A stretch of 64,000 bases of DNA from contig OZ246981.1 in the NCBI GenBank assembly GCA_965232455.1, forward strand, positions 1,488,001 to 1,552,000, read 5' to 3'. Below the pieces are notes generated by a model. It ran no database searches and was not told the DNA's origin. It was given only the letters and a program-made list of their open reading frames with translations. The stretch comes from JBFGFX01 sp965232455. Lineage in GTDB: Bacteria; Pseudomonadota; Gammaproteobacteria; Steroidobacterales; Woeseiaceae. This document shows positions 16,969 through 25,063 of this stretch, piece after piece (positions within the stretch are counted from its first letter, which is position 1; the number at the start of each line of letters is the position of its first letter). The translations under genes were made by a program, and so were the position numbers.

Positions 16969-17151
16969 TCACTTCCCTTCACCACCTGAATCCGGGGGCG
17001 CCTTCGGCAGTCTTCCCTGCTTGCGCAGCGCCTCGCGCAAGACGAACTCGATCTGCGCGTTGAGGCTGCGCAAATCGTCGTTTGCCCATCGCTGCATCGC
17101 GGCCAGGGTGTTTTCGTCGATCCGCAGTGCAAATGCTTTTCGTGATGCCAT
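16969..17151 (-). CDS. Small ribbon-helix-helix (Arc-type) DNA-binding protein
   Basis: A 60-residue protein MASRKAFALRIDENTLAAMQ..., with the beta strand FALRIDE, two helices (LAAMQRWANDDLRS and NAQIEFVLREALRK) and a disordered tail. This is the Arc/CopG fold, here likely acting as a dimeric repressor. The pattern LRSLNAQIEFVLREAL is typical of the group that sits beside SPFH genes in Gammaproteobacteria. The gene starts 36 bases after the SPFH stop and may autoregulate the unit. No toxin gene is adjacent, so a toxin-antitoxin role is not supported. Confidence 0.85.
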   Translation of the reverse strand: MASRKAFALRIDENTLAAMQRWANDDLRSLNAQIEFVLREALRKQGRLPKAPPDSGGEGK

Positions 17152-17187
17152 CGCTCAGTCCACGGTTTCGATCCGTCGCCCGGCAGG

Positions 17188-18057
17188 TCAGGTATACAGC
17201 GACCCCGTGTTGACCACTGGCCGCGCGTTTTCCTCACCGCACAGAACCACCAGCAGATTGCTCACCATCGCCGCTTTGCGCTCGTCGTCCAGTTCCACGA
17301 TGTCGTCTTTTTGCAGCTGTGCGAGCGCCATGTCCACCATGCTCACCGCGCCCGTTACAATCTGCTTGCGAGCCGCGATGATCGCCGAGGCTTGTTGCCT
17401 GCGCAGCATCGCATTTGCAATTTCCGGTGCATAGGCCAGATGGCTGATGCGCGCCTCGATAACGTCAACCCCGGCTTTTTCGAGCCTGTCCTGTATTTCG
17501 CTCTTGAGTGCCGCCGCAATTTCCACCGGATTGCTCCGCAGTGCTATCCCGTTCCCTTCGTGCGGTTCGTAGGGGTACGTCGTCGTCAGGTTCCTCAAGG
17601 CGGCTTCACTCTGGATCGTGACGAACTCCTCGTAATCGTCGACCTCGAACATGGCTTCGGCCGTGTCCACGACCTTCCAGACGACGACGGCCGCAATTTC
17701 GATGGGACTGCCGCGCGAATCGTTCACCTTCAGCTGACCGCTCTCGAAATTCCGTACTCGAGTGGACACTTTCGATTTCTGATAAAACGGGTTGGCCCAC
17801 CGCAACCCCGGTTCGTGCGCGGTGCCGACGTACTTGCCGAAAAGCTGAAGCACCTTTGCCTCGTTCGGATGAACCATAAAAAAGCCCGCCCATAGGATTC
17901 CCACTAACGCGATCGCCACCGATGCCGCGACGATGGCCGTCGGCCGCTGCGCGACGATCGCCTGGACAAACGCATAAACCGTGGCGGCTTGGGCGAGAAA
18001 GAGTATGACGATGGCGGTGTACCCAGAAGGCACTTTTCGCTGAATTTCCGTGATCAT
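17188..18057 (-). CDS. SPFH/Band 7 membrane protein
   Basis: A 289-residue protein with two N-terminal hydrophobic helices (about residues 10-35 and 40-62), then a Band 7 domain (about 60-225: VHPNEAKVLQLFGKYVGT, VRNFESGQLKVNDSRGSPIEI, VVVWKVVDT, and the coiled segment AAALKSEIQDRLEKAGVDV) and a helical tail. SPFH proteins form large membrane rings or rafts, often with a protease or transporter partner. ATG 18057 has GGAG nine bases upstream; the earlier TTG at 18081 is less likely. It is followed by an Arc-type regulator and a membrane microprotein. The upstream gap 18058-18333 is AT-rich and faces the decarboxylase gene. Confidence 0.9.
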   Translation of the reverse strand: MITEIQRKVPSGYTAIVILFLAQAATVYAFVQAIVAQRPTAIVAASVAIALVGILWAGFFMVHPNEAKVLQLFGKYVGTAHEPGLRWANPFYQKSKVSTRVRNFESGQLKVNDSRGSPIEIAAVVVWKVVDTAEAMFEVDDYEEFVTIQSEAALRNLTTTYPYEPHEGNGIALRSNPVEIAAALKSEIQDRLEKAGVDVIEARISHLAYAPEIANAMLRRQQASAIIAARKQIVTGAVSMVDMALAQLQKDDIVELDDERKAAMVSNLLVVLCGEENARPVVNTGSLYT

Positions 18058-18333
18058 CGAGATCGGCTCCAGTGGAATCAATTTGATATCATATTGATAT
18101 CAATTCTTGTCAAAGTCAAGCCGGGCCGTGAACGGCAGCATCTCCGCGGCCCGGCGATGGACACCGGATCGATCCGGGTCACTTTATGTTAAATAAATAA
18201 ACAATCGGCGCGACGGCTATGTGGCCAGACGGCCGTTTGTGTATGCCCGCGTGATCGTCAACTGGGCATTGTCTGCGCGGCCGCCTCGCCGATACTGGTG
18301 ATCACGATCTGGTGGCAAATTGGAAGGTGACGC

Positions 18334-19821
18334 TTGAACCCGCAATACTCCGACGAGTGTGTAACCGAACGATCGCTCGATCCCGAGGACTGGGAGCCAC
18401 TGCGTGAATTGGGACACCGCGCTCTCGACGACATGATCGACTACCTGCAAACGGTCGCCGACCGCCCGGTTTGGCAACCGTTGCCCGAGGACGCAAAATC
18501 CCTCTTCGGCGAACCGCTGCCGCGCGAGCCGTCCGCCGGAGATGCGGTGTACGAGCAGGTCCGGGAACACATTCTGCCCTATCCCACGAACAACATTCAC
18601 CCACGCTTCTGGAGCTGGGTCGGCGGTACCGGAACGCCAGTACAGCTGATTGCGGATCTGGTGATTTCGGCGATGAACTCGGCGGGGCTCGGGTTCGACG
18701 AAGTCGCTTCGTCGCACGTCGAACTGCAGTTGCTCGATTGGATGAAAACGCTTTTCGGATTTCCGGGTGACGCCAGCGGGCTGCTCGTCAGCGGCGGCTC
18801 GATGGCGAACCTGGTCGGCCTGGCGGTCGCCAGGACGCACGTTGCAGCTTACGACGTCCGCGCCGAGGGGCTGGACCCGCGTGAACACCCGAGACTCGTC
18901 TATTACGCGTCAACGGAAACGCACTCATCCGTCAAAAAAGCCGTGGAACTTCTTGGGCTGGGCGCAAAATCGTTGCGCATGCTTCCGGTCAACGACGATT
19001 TTACGCTCAACGTCGATGCGCTGACGACGGCAATCGCAAACGACCGGGCCGCCGGTCACCGGCCCGCGTGCATCGTCGGTAACGCGGGAACGGTGAACAC
19101 GGGTGCCACCGACGCTCTCGATACCCTGGCGGACATCGCCCGGGAACAGCAACTCTGGTTTCACGTCGACGGAGCGTTTGGCGCCTGCGCCCGCCTGTCG
19201 GAGCGGTCGAGCCACCTCGTGAAGGGCATCGAGCGGGCGGATTCTCTCGCTTTCGATCTGCACAAATGGCTGTACGTGCAATACGACTGCGGCGGCATTC
19301 TGATACGCGGCGATCGCCCGCACAAAGAGACTTTTTCGGTGATACCGTCCTATCTTCGCAGTTTCGACCGCGGCCTCGCGTCCGGCCCTCTCAACTTCTC
19401 GGAATACGGCGTCCAACTGTCACGTTCATTCAAGGCGCTGCGTGCGTGGATGGCGCTGAAAACCGAGGGCAGCGAGCGCTACGGCGAACAGATCGAACAA
19501 AACATTCGCCAAGCACGCTACCTGAGCGACATCGTCGATGCGAATTCGCGGCTGGAACGGCTGGCGCCGACGGCGATGAACATCGTCAACTTCCGGTTCG
19601 TCGATCCCTCGGTGGATGATAGCGATCTGGACGACCTGAATGCCGAAATCCTGATGCAGCTGCATGAGCGCGGGATCGCCGCGCCGTCGTCAACAAACCT
19701 GAATGGACGGTTTTCGATCCGCGTTGCCATTTGCAATCATCGCAGTCGACGTTCGGACTTCGATGCCCTTGCGGCCGCCGTGGTCGAGATCGGCCGCGAA
19801 TTGAGTACAGCTCACACATAG
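18334..19821 (+). CDS. PLP-dependent group II amino acid decarboxylase (aromatic-amino-acid/DOPA decarboxylase type)
   Basis: A 495-residue cytosolic enzyme. It has the group II layout: N-terminal helices with HPRFWSWVGGTGTP, the cofactor-binding HSSVKKAVELLG, the HVDGAFGA segment with the Asp that binds the PLP nitrogen, and the PLP lysine in DLHKWLYVQ. Substrates are probably aromatic amino acids or a relative; glutamate decarboxylase-type specificity cannot be excluded. The start is a TTG at 18334, well supported by GGAAGG six bases upstream. No transporter or biosynthetic partner adjoins it. It converges with the histidine kinase gene (gap 11 bases). Confidence 0.9.
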   Translation: MNPQYSDECVTERSLDPEDWEPLRELGHRALDDMIDYLQTVADRPVWQPLPEDAKSLFGEPLPREPSAGDAVYEQVREHILPYPTNNIHPRFWSWVGGTGTPVQLIADLVISAMNSAGLGFDEVASSHVELQLLDWMKTLFGFPGDASGLLVSGGSMANLVGLAVARTHVAAYDVRAEGLDPREHPRLVYYASTETHSSVKKAVELLGLGAKSLRMLPVNDDFTLNVDALTTAIANDRAAGHRPACIVGNAGTVNTGATDALDTLADIAREQQLWFHVDGAFGACARLSERSSHLVKGIERADSLAFDLHKWLYVQYDCGGILIRGDRPHKETFSVIPSYLRSFDRGLASGPLNFSEYGVQLSRSFKALRAWMALKTEGSERYGEQIEQNIRQARYLSDIVDANSRLERLAPTAMNIVNFRFVDPSVDDSDLDDLNAEILMQLHERGIAAPSSTNLNGRFSIRVAICNHRSRRSDFDALAAAVVEIGRELSTAHT

Positions 19822-19832
19822 ACGGCGGCGAC

Positions 19833-21176
19833 TCACTCACCGGGCTCGAACGGCAGCGTCACTACGAAACATGCGCCATCGGTGTAGGTGGGGTCCAGGC
19901 TCAGCGAGCCGCCATGCGCCTCCGCCACCAGCCGCGCCAGGTAGAGACCCAGGCCGCTGCCTCCGGTGTTTCGCGTACGCGACGGGTCGCCCCGGTAGAA
20001 CGCCTCACCAACGAACTCCGCCTGGTCCGCGGGGATGCCCGGCCCGCTGTCGCGTACCCGGATCACCCAGGCGTCCTCCAGCGCAGCTATCTCGATCCTG
20101 ATAGGACCGTCCGCGCGACACGTATAGCGCAGGCCGTTGCTCACGAGGTTCTTGAGCATGAGCGTCACACGGGCCTCGTCCACGTTCATGAACACGCCGT
20201 CCGGCACGTCAACCTCTATCCTATCCCGGTCCCTCGGAAAGAAGTTGCTGATCAGATCTTCCACGACCTGCAACGCCGACACGCGCGCGATGTTGATACC
20301 GGCATGCCGGGTGTTGAGTCTTTCGGCCTCAAGCAAGGTGGAAATAATTTTTTCCATCTCGGCGACGTCCTGGCCAAGGCTCGCTGCATCGTCATGGTTC
20401 TCCGCGAGTTCCAACCCGAGCTTCATGCGCGACAAAGGGGACCGTAGTTCGTGGCTGATGCCGAACAAAAGCTGTCGCTTCGCGTCCAGCATGCGCTGGA
20501 CGTCCTGGGCCATTTGATTGATGTCGTCCGCCAGATCACCCAGTTGATCCTGCCGCACGTCGGTGATCCTGTGCTGAAAGTTACCCCGCCCTATTTCGGC
20601 GGCGCCGTGGCGTATGGCGCGAATCGGCTTGAACAGCCAGCGGACGGCGAGGTAGGCAAGGAGCACGAGGCACAGGCCGAAACCCATGATGATTGGCGTC
20701 AGCTGTCGGTCGGCGGCGCCGTCGGCTATTTTGGGCGAGGACACGACGATCGCGTACTCCCCCTGGTCGATCTTCAGGAATCCGTGCGCGCCCAGGCTCG
20801 CAAATTCGACGTCGTCGAGATCGCCCAGCCAGGCCTCCGCCTGGTCGCTGAAAATATCGCTGCTCCCGAAGCTAAGCTCGTCCACGCGGGGAAACGCCGG
20901 ATCCGACGCCCAATCGAGACTCGGCCCCATCATGCGGATGTCGACCGGAACCTTTTCGGTAATGGCGATCGCGTTCTCGACGCTTGGCGGATTGCCGATG
21001 TCGTTCCGCACATACTGCACGTGAAGCGACAGGTGGCCGCTGACCAGCTCCCGAAGATCATCGGTAAGGTAAACCCAGCGAATGCCCAGTACCGCGCCGT
21101 AGGCGAACAGCAAACCCATGACCAGAAATATCGCGAGCAGGCGAAATGACAGCGACCTCGCCAGGCGTCTAATCAT
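19833..21176 (-). CDS. Sensor histidine kinase of a two-component system
   Basis: A 447-residue inner-membrane kinase. Membrane helix 1 spans about residues 12-34, a periplasmic sensor domain of about 120 residues follows (to about 160), helix 2 is about 160-182, then a HAMP domain, a HisKA domain with the phospho-acceptor His242 in FGISHELRSPLSRMKL, and the ATP-binding domain (LKNLVSNGLRY, RDSGPGIP, GGSGLGLYLARLVAEAHGG). The architecture resembles the CpxA/RstB group. Overlaps the response regulator gene by eight bases, so the two are coupled. The signal sensed is unknown; the sensor domain lacks a recognisable fold by eye. Confidence 0.95.
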   Translation of the reverse strand: MIRRLARSLSFRLLAIFLVMGLLFAYGAVLGIRWVYLTDDLRELVSGHLSLHVQYVRNDIGNPPSVENAIAITEKVPVDIRMMGPSLDWASDPAFPRVDELSFGSSDIFSDQAEAWLGDLDDVEFASLGAHGFLKIDQGEYAIVVSSPKIADGAADRQLTPIIMGFGLCLVLLAYLAVRWLFKPIRAIRHGAAEIGRGNFQHRITDVRQDQLGDLADDINQMAQDVQRMLDAKRQLLFGISHELRSPLSRMKLGLELAENHDDAASLGQDVAEMEKIISTLLEAERLNTRHAGINIARVSALQVVEDLISNFFPRDRDRIEVDVPDGVFMNVDEARVTLMLKNLVSNGLRYTCRADGPIRIEIAALEDAWVIRVRDSGPGIPADQAEFVGEAFYRGDPSRTRNTGGSGLGLYLARLVAEAHGGSLSLDPTYTDGACFVVTLPFEPGE

Positions 21177-21867
21177 TCTTCGCTGGACGTCCCACGAATA
21201 CGTAACCGCGCCCCCAAACGGTCTGAATGAAACGTGCCGGCTTCGCCGAGTCGCCGAGCTTTTGACGAACTCGGCTGACCATTATGTCGACGGACCGGGT
21301 AAGAATGGCGGTATCGATGCCGCGTAGCTCGGACAGGATTTCGTCTCGCGACATCTTGGTGCCCGCATTGCGGGCGAGTATGCACAGCAACTCGTATTCC
21401 ATGGAGGTCAATTCGACCGCGTTGTCGTCGACCGCCACCGTTCGTGCATTAGTGTCGATCTCGAGGCCGTCGAAGCGCAGCCTGCCCGAGGCGGTCTGTG
21501 CGCGGGTCTCGACGCGCCGAAGAATCGTCTGAATACGGGCAACCAGTTCCCTGGGCTCGAAAGGCTTGCCGATATAGTCGTCCGCACCCAGCTCGAGACC
21601 CGACACACGGTCGATGACGTCTCCGCGAGCCGTCAACATGATGATCGGGATATCGTTCGTCTTGCGGACTTCACGGCAGATCTCGAATCCGTCGCGGCCC
21701 GGCAGCATCACGTCGAGCAACAGCAAATCGGGATTCCCGGACTCCAATTTTGCGATTCCGGTGTCGGCCTCCTCCGCGCAGTCGAGCTCGATTCCGTACC
21801 GTGCCAAAAAGGTCTTGAGAAGCTCGGAATGACGTCTGTCGTCGTCAATGAGAAGTACCTTGGTCAT
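21169..21867 (-). CDS. OmpR-family response regulator
   Basis: A 232-residue regulator. The receiver domain has the acidic pocket DDD at 8-10, the phospho-accepting Asp52 in LLLLDVMLPG, Thr in MLTARGD and Lys in YIGKPFEPREL. The C-terminal winged helix (VELTSMEYELLCILARNAG, then TRSVDIMVSRVRQKLGD) is of the OmpR type and ends with the wing containing WGRGYVF. It pairs with the kinase encoded by the overlapping downstream gene. The 156 bases before the divergent lipoprotein gene probably hold the promoters of both. Confidence 0.96.
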   Translation of the reverse strand: MTKVLLIDDDRRHSELLKTFLARYGIELDCAEEADTGIAKLESGNPDLLLLDVMLPGRDGFEICREVRKTNDIPIIMLTARGDVIDRVSGLELGADDYIGKPFEPRELVARIQTILRRVETRAQTASGRLRFDGLEIDTNARTVAVDDNAVELTSMEYELLCILARNAGTKMSRDEILSELRGIDTAILTRSVDIMVSRVRQKLGDSAKPARFIQTVWGRGYVFVGRPAKND

Positions 21868-22023
21868 GCGCAGATCATAACCTGTTATCCAAACGCGTTC
21901 TTGCGTCTATGCCGTCCCTGTTACGAATTGATACATCCCGTTACTCATCCGAGATCATTCCCGAAATGCGCGCGGGCAGACTGTGCATCCACGTTTTCGA
22001 GCATTCCAGAAGAGGAAGTACAG

Positions 22024-23439
22024 ATGAGAAAGCACGTTGGTTTACTAGCCGCAGGCCTTGCAGTGCTTGCGGCATGTGACAGCAACTCGAACAATCGATC
22101 CGCGCCTCCCCCGCTAACGGCCACAGGAGACTTTCGGGTGCAGCTCTTGCACGCCTCGCCCGATGCACCCGCCGTGAACATCACCGGCATCGGCGCGGCG
22201 ATCGAGGGCGTGGATTTCAAAGCGGGCACCGGGACGATCAGCGCGCCGGCGGGCCGTTACAACGACATTCAGGTCGACGGTATCGTTCCGGGCGGTACGG
22301 CAACGGTAATCGGCCCTCTCGACATCGATTTCACGGCCAACACGCTGTACAGCATCGTCGCAGTCGGCGAGCTTGCGAATATCGGCGCACTGGTGCTCGA
22401 TCAGGCCGACACCGAGGTCCCGGCCGGTTCTACCCGCCTGCGCGTCCTGCACGGTGCCCCGAATGCACCCGGGGTGACCGTCTTCCTCACGGCGCCCGGC
22501 GCGGATCTACAGACCGAAGCCGCCGTCGGCACGTTCGAGTTTGGCCAGGATCTCGGTCCCGTTGACGTTCCCGCGGGCGGTCCGTACCAGATTCGCGTAA
22601 CCCTGCCGTTTACGCCGCCGGCCGCCGAAACCGTGGTTTTCGATTCCGGAGAGATCACGCTGGCGGACGGCGCCAACCTTCTGATTACCGCCGTCCAAAA
22701 CACCACGTCGGCCGACGCGTTGGCTATGGGCGAGTCACCCATCAGCCTGGTCGTCCTGGACGGCGCGGGTTCGAGCGAGATCCTCTCCGCGGACACCCCG
22801 GCGGAGCTGCGCGTCGTGCACGCTTCCGCCGACGCACCGCCGGTGGACGTCGTCGTGAACGACAACTTCGCAATGCCGCTGGTGCCGGACCTCACCTACC
22901 CGCAATTCGCTCCCGCCGACGGTTTCGTTTCCGTAGCGGCCGACAGCTACGACATCACGGTGACCGACGCGGCCACGCAGAGTCTCTTTCCAATCGACGT
23001 TGACGACCTGCCGCTCGAGGCCGGCGTTACCTACGACATCCTGGCGGTCAACGCCCTCGCCATGCTGGAACCCCTGATTCTGACGGACGACTACCGCCGC
23101 CTGGCAACCGCCGCCAAGGTGCGCATCGTTCACGCCTCAACGGTGGCGGACGACGTTTCCCCGACCGGCGTCGACATCTACATTACGGCTCCGGGAACGG
23201 ACCTGGCGACCGTCGACCCGAACTTGACGAACGTTGAATTCAAGGCAAACACCGGTTTCCTCGAGTTGGCGGAGGGCTCTTACGAAGTGACCGTAACCGC
23301 TGCCGGCTCGAAAACCGCCGCTATTCCAACCACCCCGATCACCATTGAAAACGGAAACGTTTATACGGCGATTGCTCGCGATCCGGATCCCCAGGTGCTG
23401 AACGATGGCCTCGGTTTGATTCTCATGGACGACTTCTGA
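22024..23439 (+). CDS. DUF4397 repeat lipoprotein
   Basis: A 471-residue exported lipoprotein: basic start MRKHVGLLAAGLAVLAAC with the lipobox Cys18. The mature part is acidic and made of four repeats of about 100-120 residues, each opening with the same kind of strand: RVQLLHASPDAPAVNI, RLRVLHGAPNAPGVTVF, ELRVVHASADAPPVDVV, KVRIVHASTVADDV. This is the DUF4397 domain, found in bacterial surface proteins. It may be a cell-surface adhesin or a binding protein; nothing in the sequence gives the ligand. ATG 22024 has an AAGAGGAAG ribosome site and gives the lipobox. A hairpin terminator follows at 23478. Confidence 0.9.
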   Translation: MRKHVGLLAAGLAVLAACDSNSNNRSAPPPLTATGDFRVQLLHASPDAPAVNITGIGAAIEGVDFKAGTGTISAPAGRYNDIQVDGIVPGGTATVIGPLDIDFTANTLYSIVAVGELANIGALVLDQADTEVPAGSTRLRVLHGAPNAPGVTVFLTAPGADLQTEAAVGTFEFGQDLGPVDVPAGGPYQIRVTLPFTPPAAETVVFDSGEITLADGANLLITAVQNTTSADALAMGESPISLVVLDGAGSSEILSADTPAELRVVHASADAPPVDVVVNDNFAMPLVPDLTYPQFAPADGFVSVAADSYDITVTDAATQSLFPIDVDDLPLEAGVTYDILAVNALAMLEPLILTDDYRRLATAAKVRIVHASTVADDVSPTGVDIYITAPGTDLATVDPNLTNVEFKANTGFLELAEGSYEVTVTAAGSKTAAIPTTPITIENGNVYTAIARDPDPQVLNDGLGLILMDDF

Positions 23440-23477
23440 CGCCGTAACCGGTTCTCCCCCGAGAAGTGCGCTGATTT

Positions 23478-23505
23478 GCCCCGCTCCAGCAGCGGGGCTT
23501 TTTTT
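23478..23505 (+). terminator. Rho-independent terminator after the DUF4397 gene
   Basis: An 8-base perfect stem (GCCCCGCT with AGCGGGGC), a 5-base loop and seven T residues. It lies 39 bases after the DUF4397 stop. Confidence 0.9.
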
Positions 23506-23779
23506 GCCTGAGCGGAACGAGCTTCTCCGGCGGACGGCCCCGTGCCGGGGATCGATGCAAACGGTACGTCCCGCCCTATTCCGGCTCGCAATACCGGACG
23601 GCCGGGGCCCAACGGCTCCCGCGATCGTCAACGACGAGCAAACGGCGGCAAGCGACAGGTGTAACGGTTAATGAGCCGGCAGGCCGTTTCACGCGGCGGC
23701 CCGGCATCGTATAGCGCGCGGGTTTTGCCTATACTCTGCGCTCGAGCAATCATACGACCGACCGAACTCGGGGGATACC
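23506..23779. other. Non-coding stretch before the dipeptidase gene
   Basis: With the terminator, 340 bases (23440-23779) carry no gene. The end holds the likely dipeptidase promoter; a TATACT about 40 bases before the ATG is a -10 candidate, though no clear -35 pairs with it. A GGGGGA ribosome site precedes 23780. Confidence 0.4.
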
Positions 23780-25030
23780 ATGCGACTTCGATCCGCATTT
23801 TGCGCCGCCGCGGCGTTCGCGCTTGCCGCCTGCGGACAGGCCACAGACACGACGACGAACAGTAGCGACGGTCAGGCGGACGCGCCGGCAGACCTCGCCG
23901 CGCAAGCCAGAGAAATTGCGCTTTCGTCGATAATCGTTGATACGCACATCGACGTACCCTACCGGATCGTCGATGAATGGGACGACGTAACGACGGCTAC
24001 CGAAGGCGGAGACTACGATTACCCGCGCGCCGTCGCCGGCGGCTTGAACGCACCGTTCATGTCGATTTACACCCCGGCGGCGCTGGAAGCCGAGGGCAAG
24101 TCGAAGGCGCGCGCCGAGGAACTCATCGACGTGGTCCAGCGTATCGTCGACACGGCGCCCGACAAGTATGCGATTGCGACGTCACCGGACGACGTTGAAG
24201 CGCACTTCGAGCAGGGTCTGATTTCATTGCCGCTGGGTATGGAAAACGGGTCGCCGATCGAGGGTGATATGGCGAACCTCGAATACTTTTACGAACGCGG
24301 CATCCGCTACATCACGTTGGCTCATTCGCTATCGAACCACATCTCGGATTCTTCCTACGACGACAATAAAGCGCACGGCGGCCTCAGCGATTTCGGCAAA
24401 GACCTGGTCCGGGAGATGAATCGACTCGGCATCATGGTTGACGTCAGTCACGTGTCCGACGACGCGTTCTGGCAGGTGCTGGACATCACCTCGGTACCGG
24501 TCATTGCGTCGCACTCTTCCGCTCGCCATTTCACACCCGGCTTCGAGCGCAACATGTCCGACGACATGATCATAGCGCTGGCGGAAAACGGCGGCGTCAT
24601 ACAGATCAATTTCGGCTCTTCCTTCATCGCCCAGGAATCACGCGACTGGGGCAGCGCTCGCGGCGAAGCTTGGGAAGCGTTCCTCGCGGAATCCGGGGAG
24701 GAAGCGAGTGCAGAACTGCGCGCGAAGTTCAACGATGAATATACCGCTGAACACGGGGGTTACCCCTACGCGACGTTGGAGCAGACGCTGGATCATTTCG
24801 ATCACGTCGTCGAGCTGACCGGCAGTGTCGATTACGTCGGCGTCGGCTCCGATTACGACGGCGTCGGCGACAGCCTGCCCATCGGGCTGAAGGACGTCTC
24901 GACCTATCCAAACCTGGTGCAGGGACTCTTGGAACGCGGTTACAGCGAGGCCGACATCAAGAAGATTCTCGGCGGCAACACGCTGCGTGTCTGGCGCGCC
25001 GTCGAAGCAGGCGCGGAAAGAACCGGATAA
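23780..25030 (+). CDS. Exported membrane dipeptidase (peptidase family M19)
   Basis: A 416-residue lipoprotein: signal MRLRSAFCAAAAFALAACGQ with the lipobox Cys18. The M19 metal-dependent fold is clear: IVDTHIDVPYR near residue 53 (metal HxD), MENGSPIEGD, YITLAHSLSNHISDS, VDVSHVSDDAFW, VIASHSSAR, and YVGVGSDYDGVG near the end, finishing with the conserved ILGGNTLRVW. It would hydrolyse dipeptides, often with a D-residue at the C-terminal position, outside the cytoplasm. The downstream gene encodes a D-aminoacylase-type enzyme 33 bases after it, so the two probably act together on D-amino-acid peptides. Confidence 0.93.
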   Translation: MRLRSAFCAAAAFALAACGQATDTTTNSSDGQADAPADLAAQAREIALSSIIVDTHIDVPYRIVDEWDDVTTATEGGDYDYPRAVAGGLNAPFMSIYTPAALEAEGKSKARAEELIDVVQRIVDTAPDKYAIATSPDDVEAHFEQGLISLPLGMENGSPIEGDMANLEYFYERGIRYITLAHSLSNHISDSSYDDNKAHGGLSDFGKDLVREMNRLGIMVDVSHVSDDAFWQVLDITSVPVIASHSSARHFTPGFERNMSDDMIIALAENGGVIQINFGSSFIAQESRDWGSARGEAWEAFLAESGEEASAELRAKFNDEYTAEHGGYPYATLEQTLDHFDHVVELTGSVDYVGVGSDYDGVGDSLPIGLKDVSTYPNLVQGLLERGYSEADIKKILGGNTLRVWRAVEAGAERTG

Positions 25031-25063
25031 AGACCTTTGTTACCCACCGCGGAAGTTGCGCGA

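Noticed and set aside
16969..17151. Toxin-antitoxin module
   Set aside because: The Arc-type protein has no toxin gene beside it; its neighbours are an SPFH protein and a membrane microprotein.
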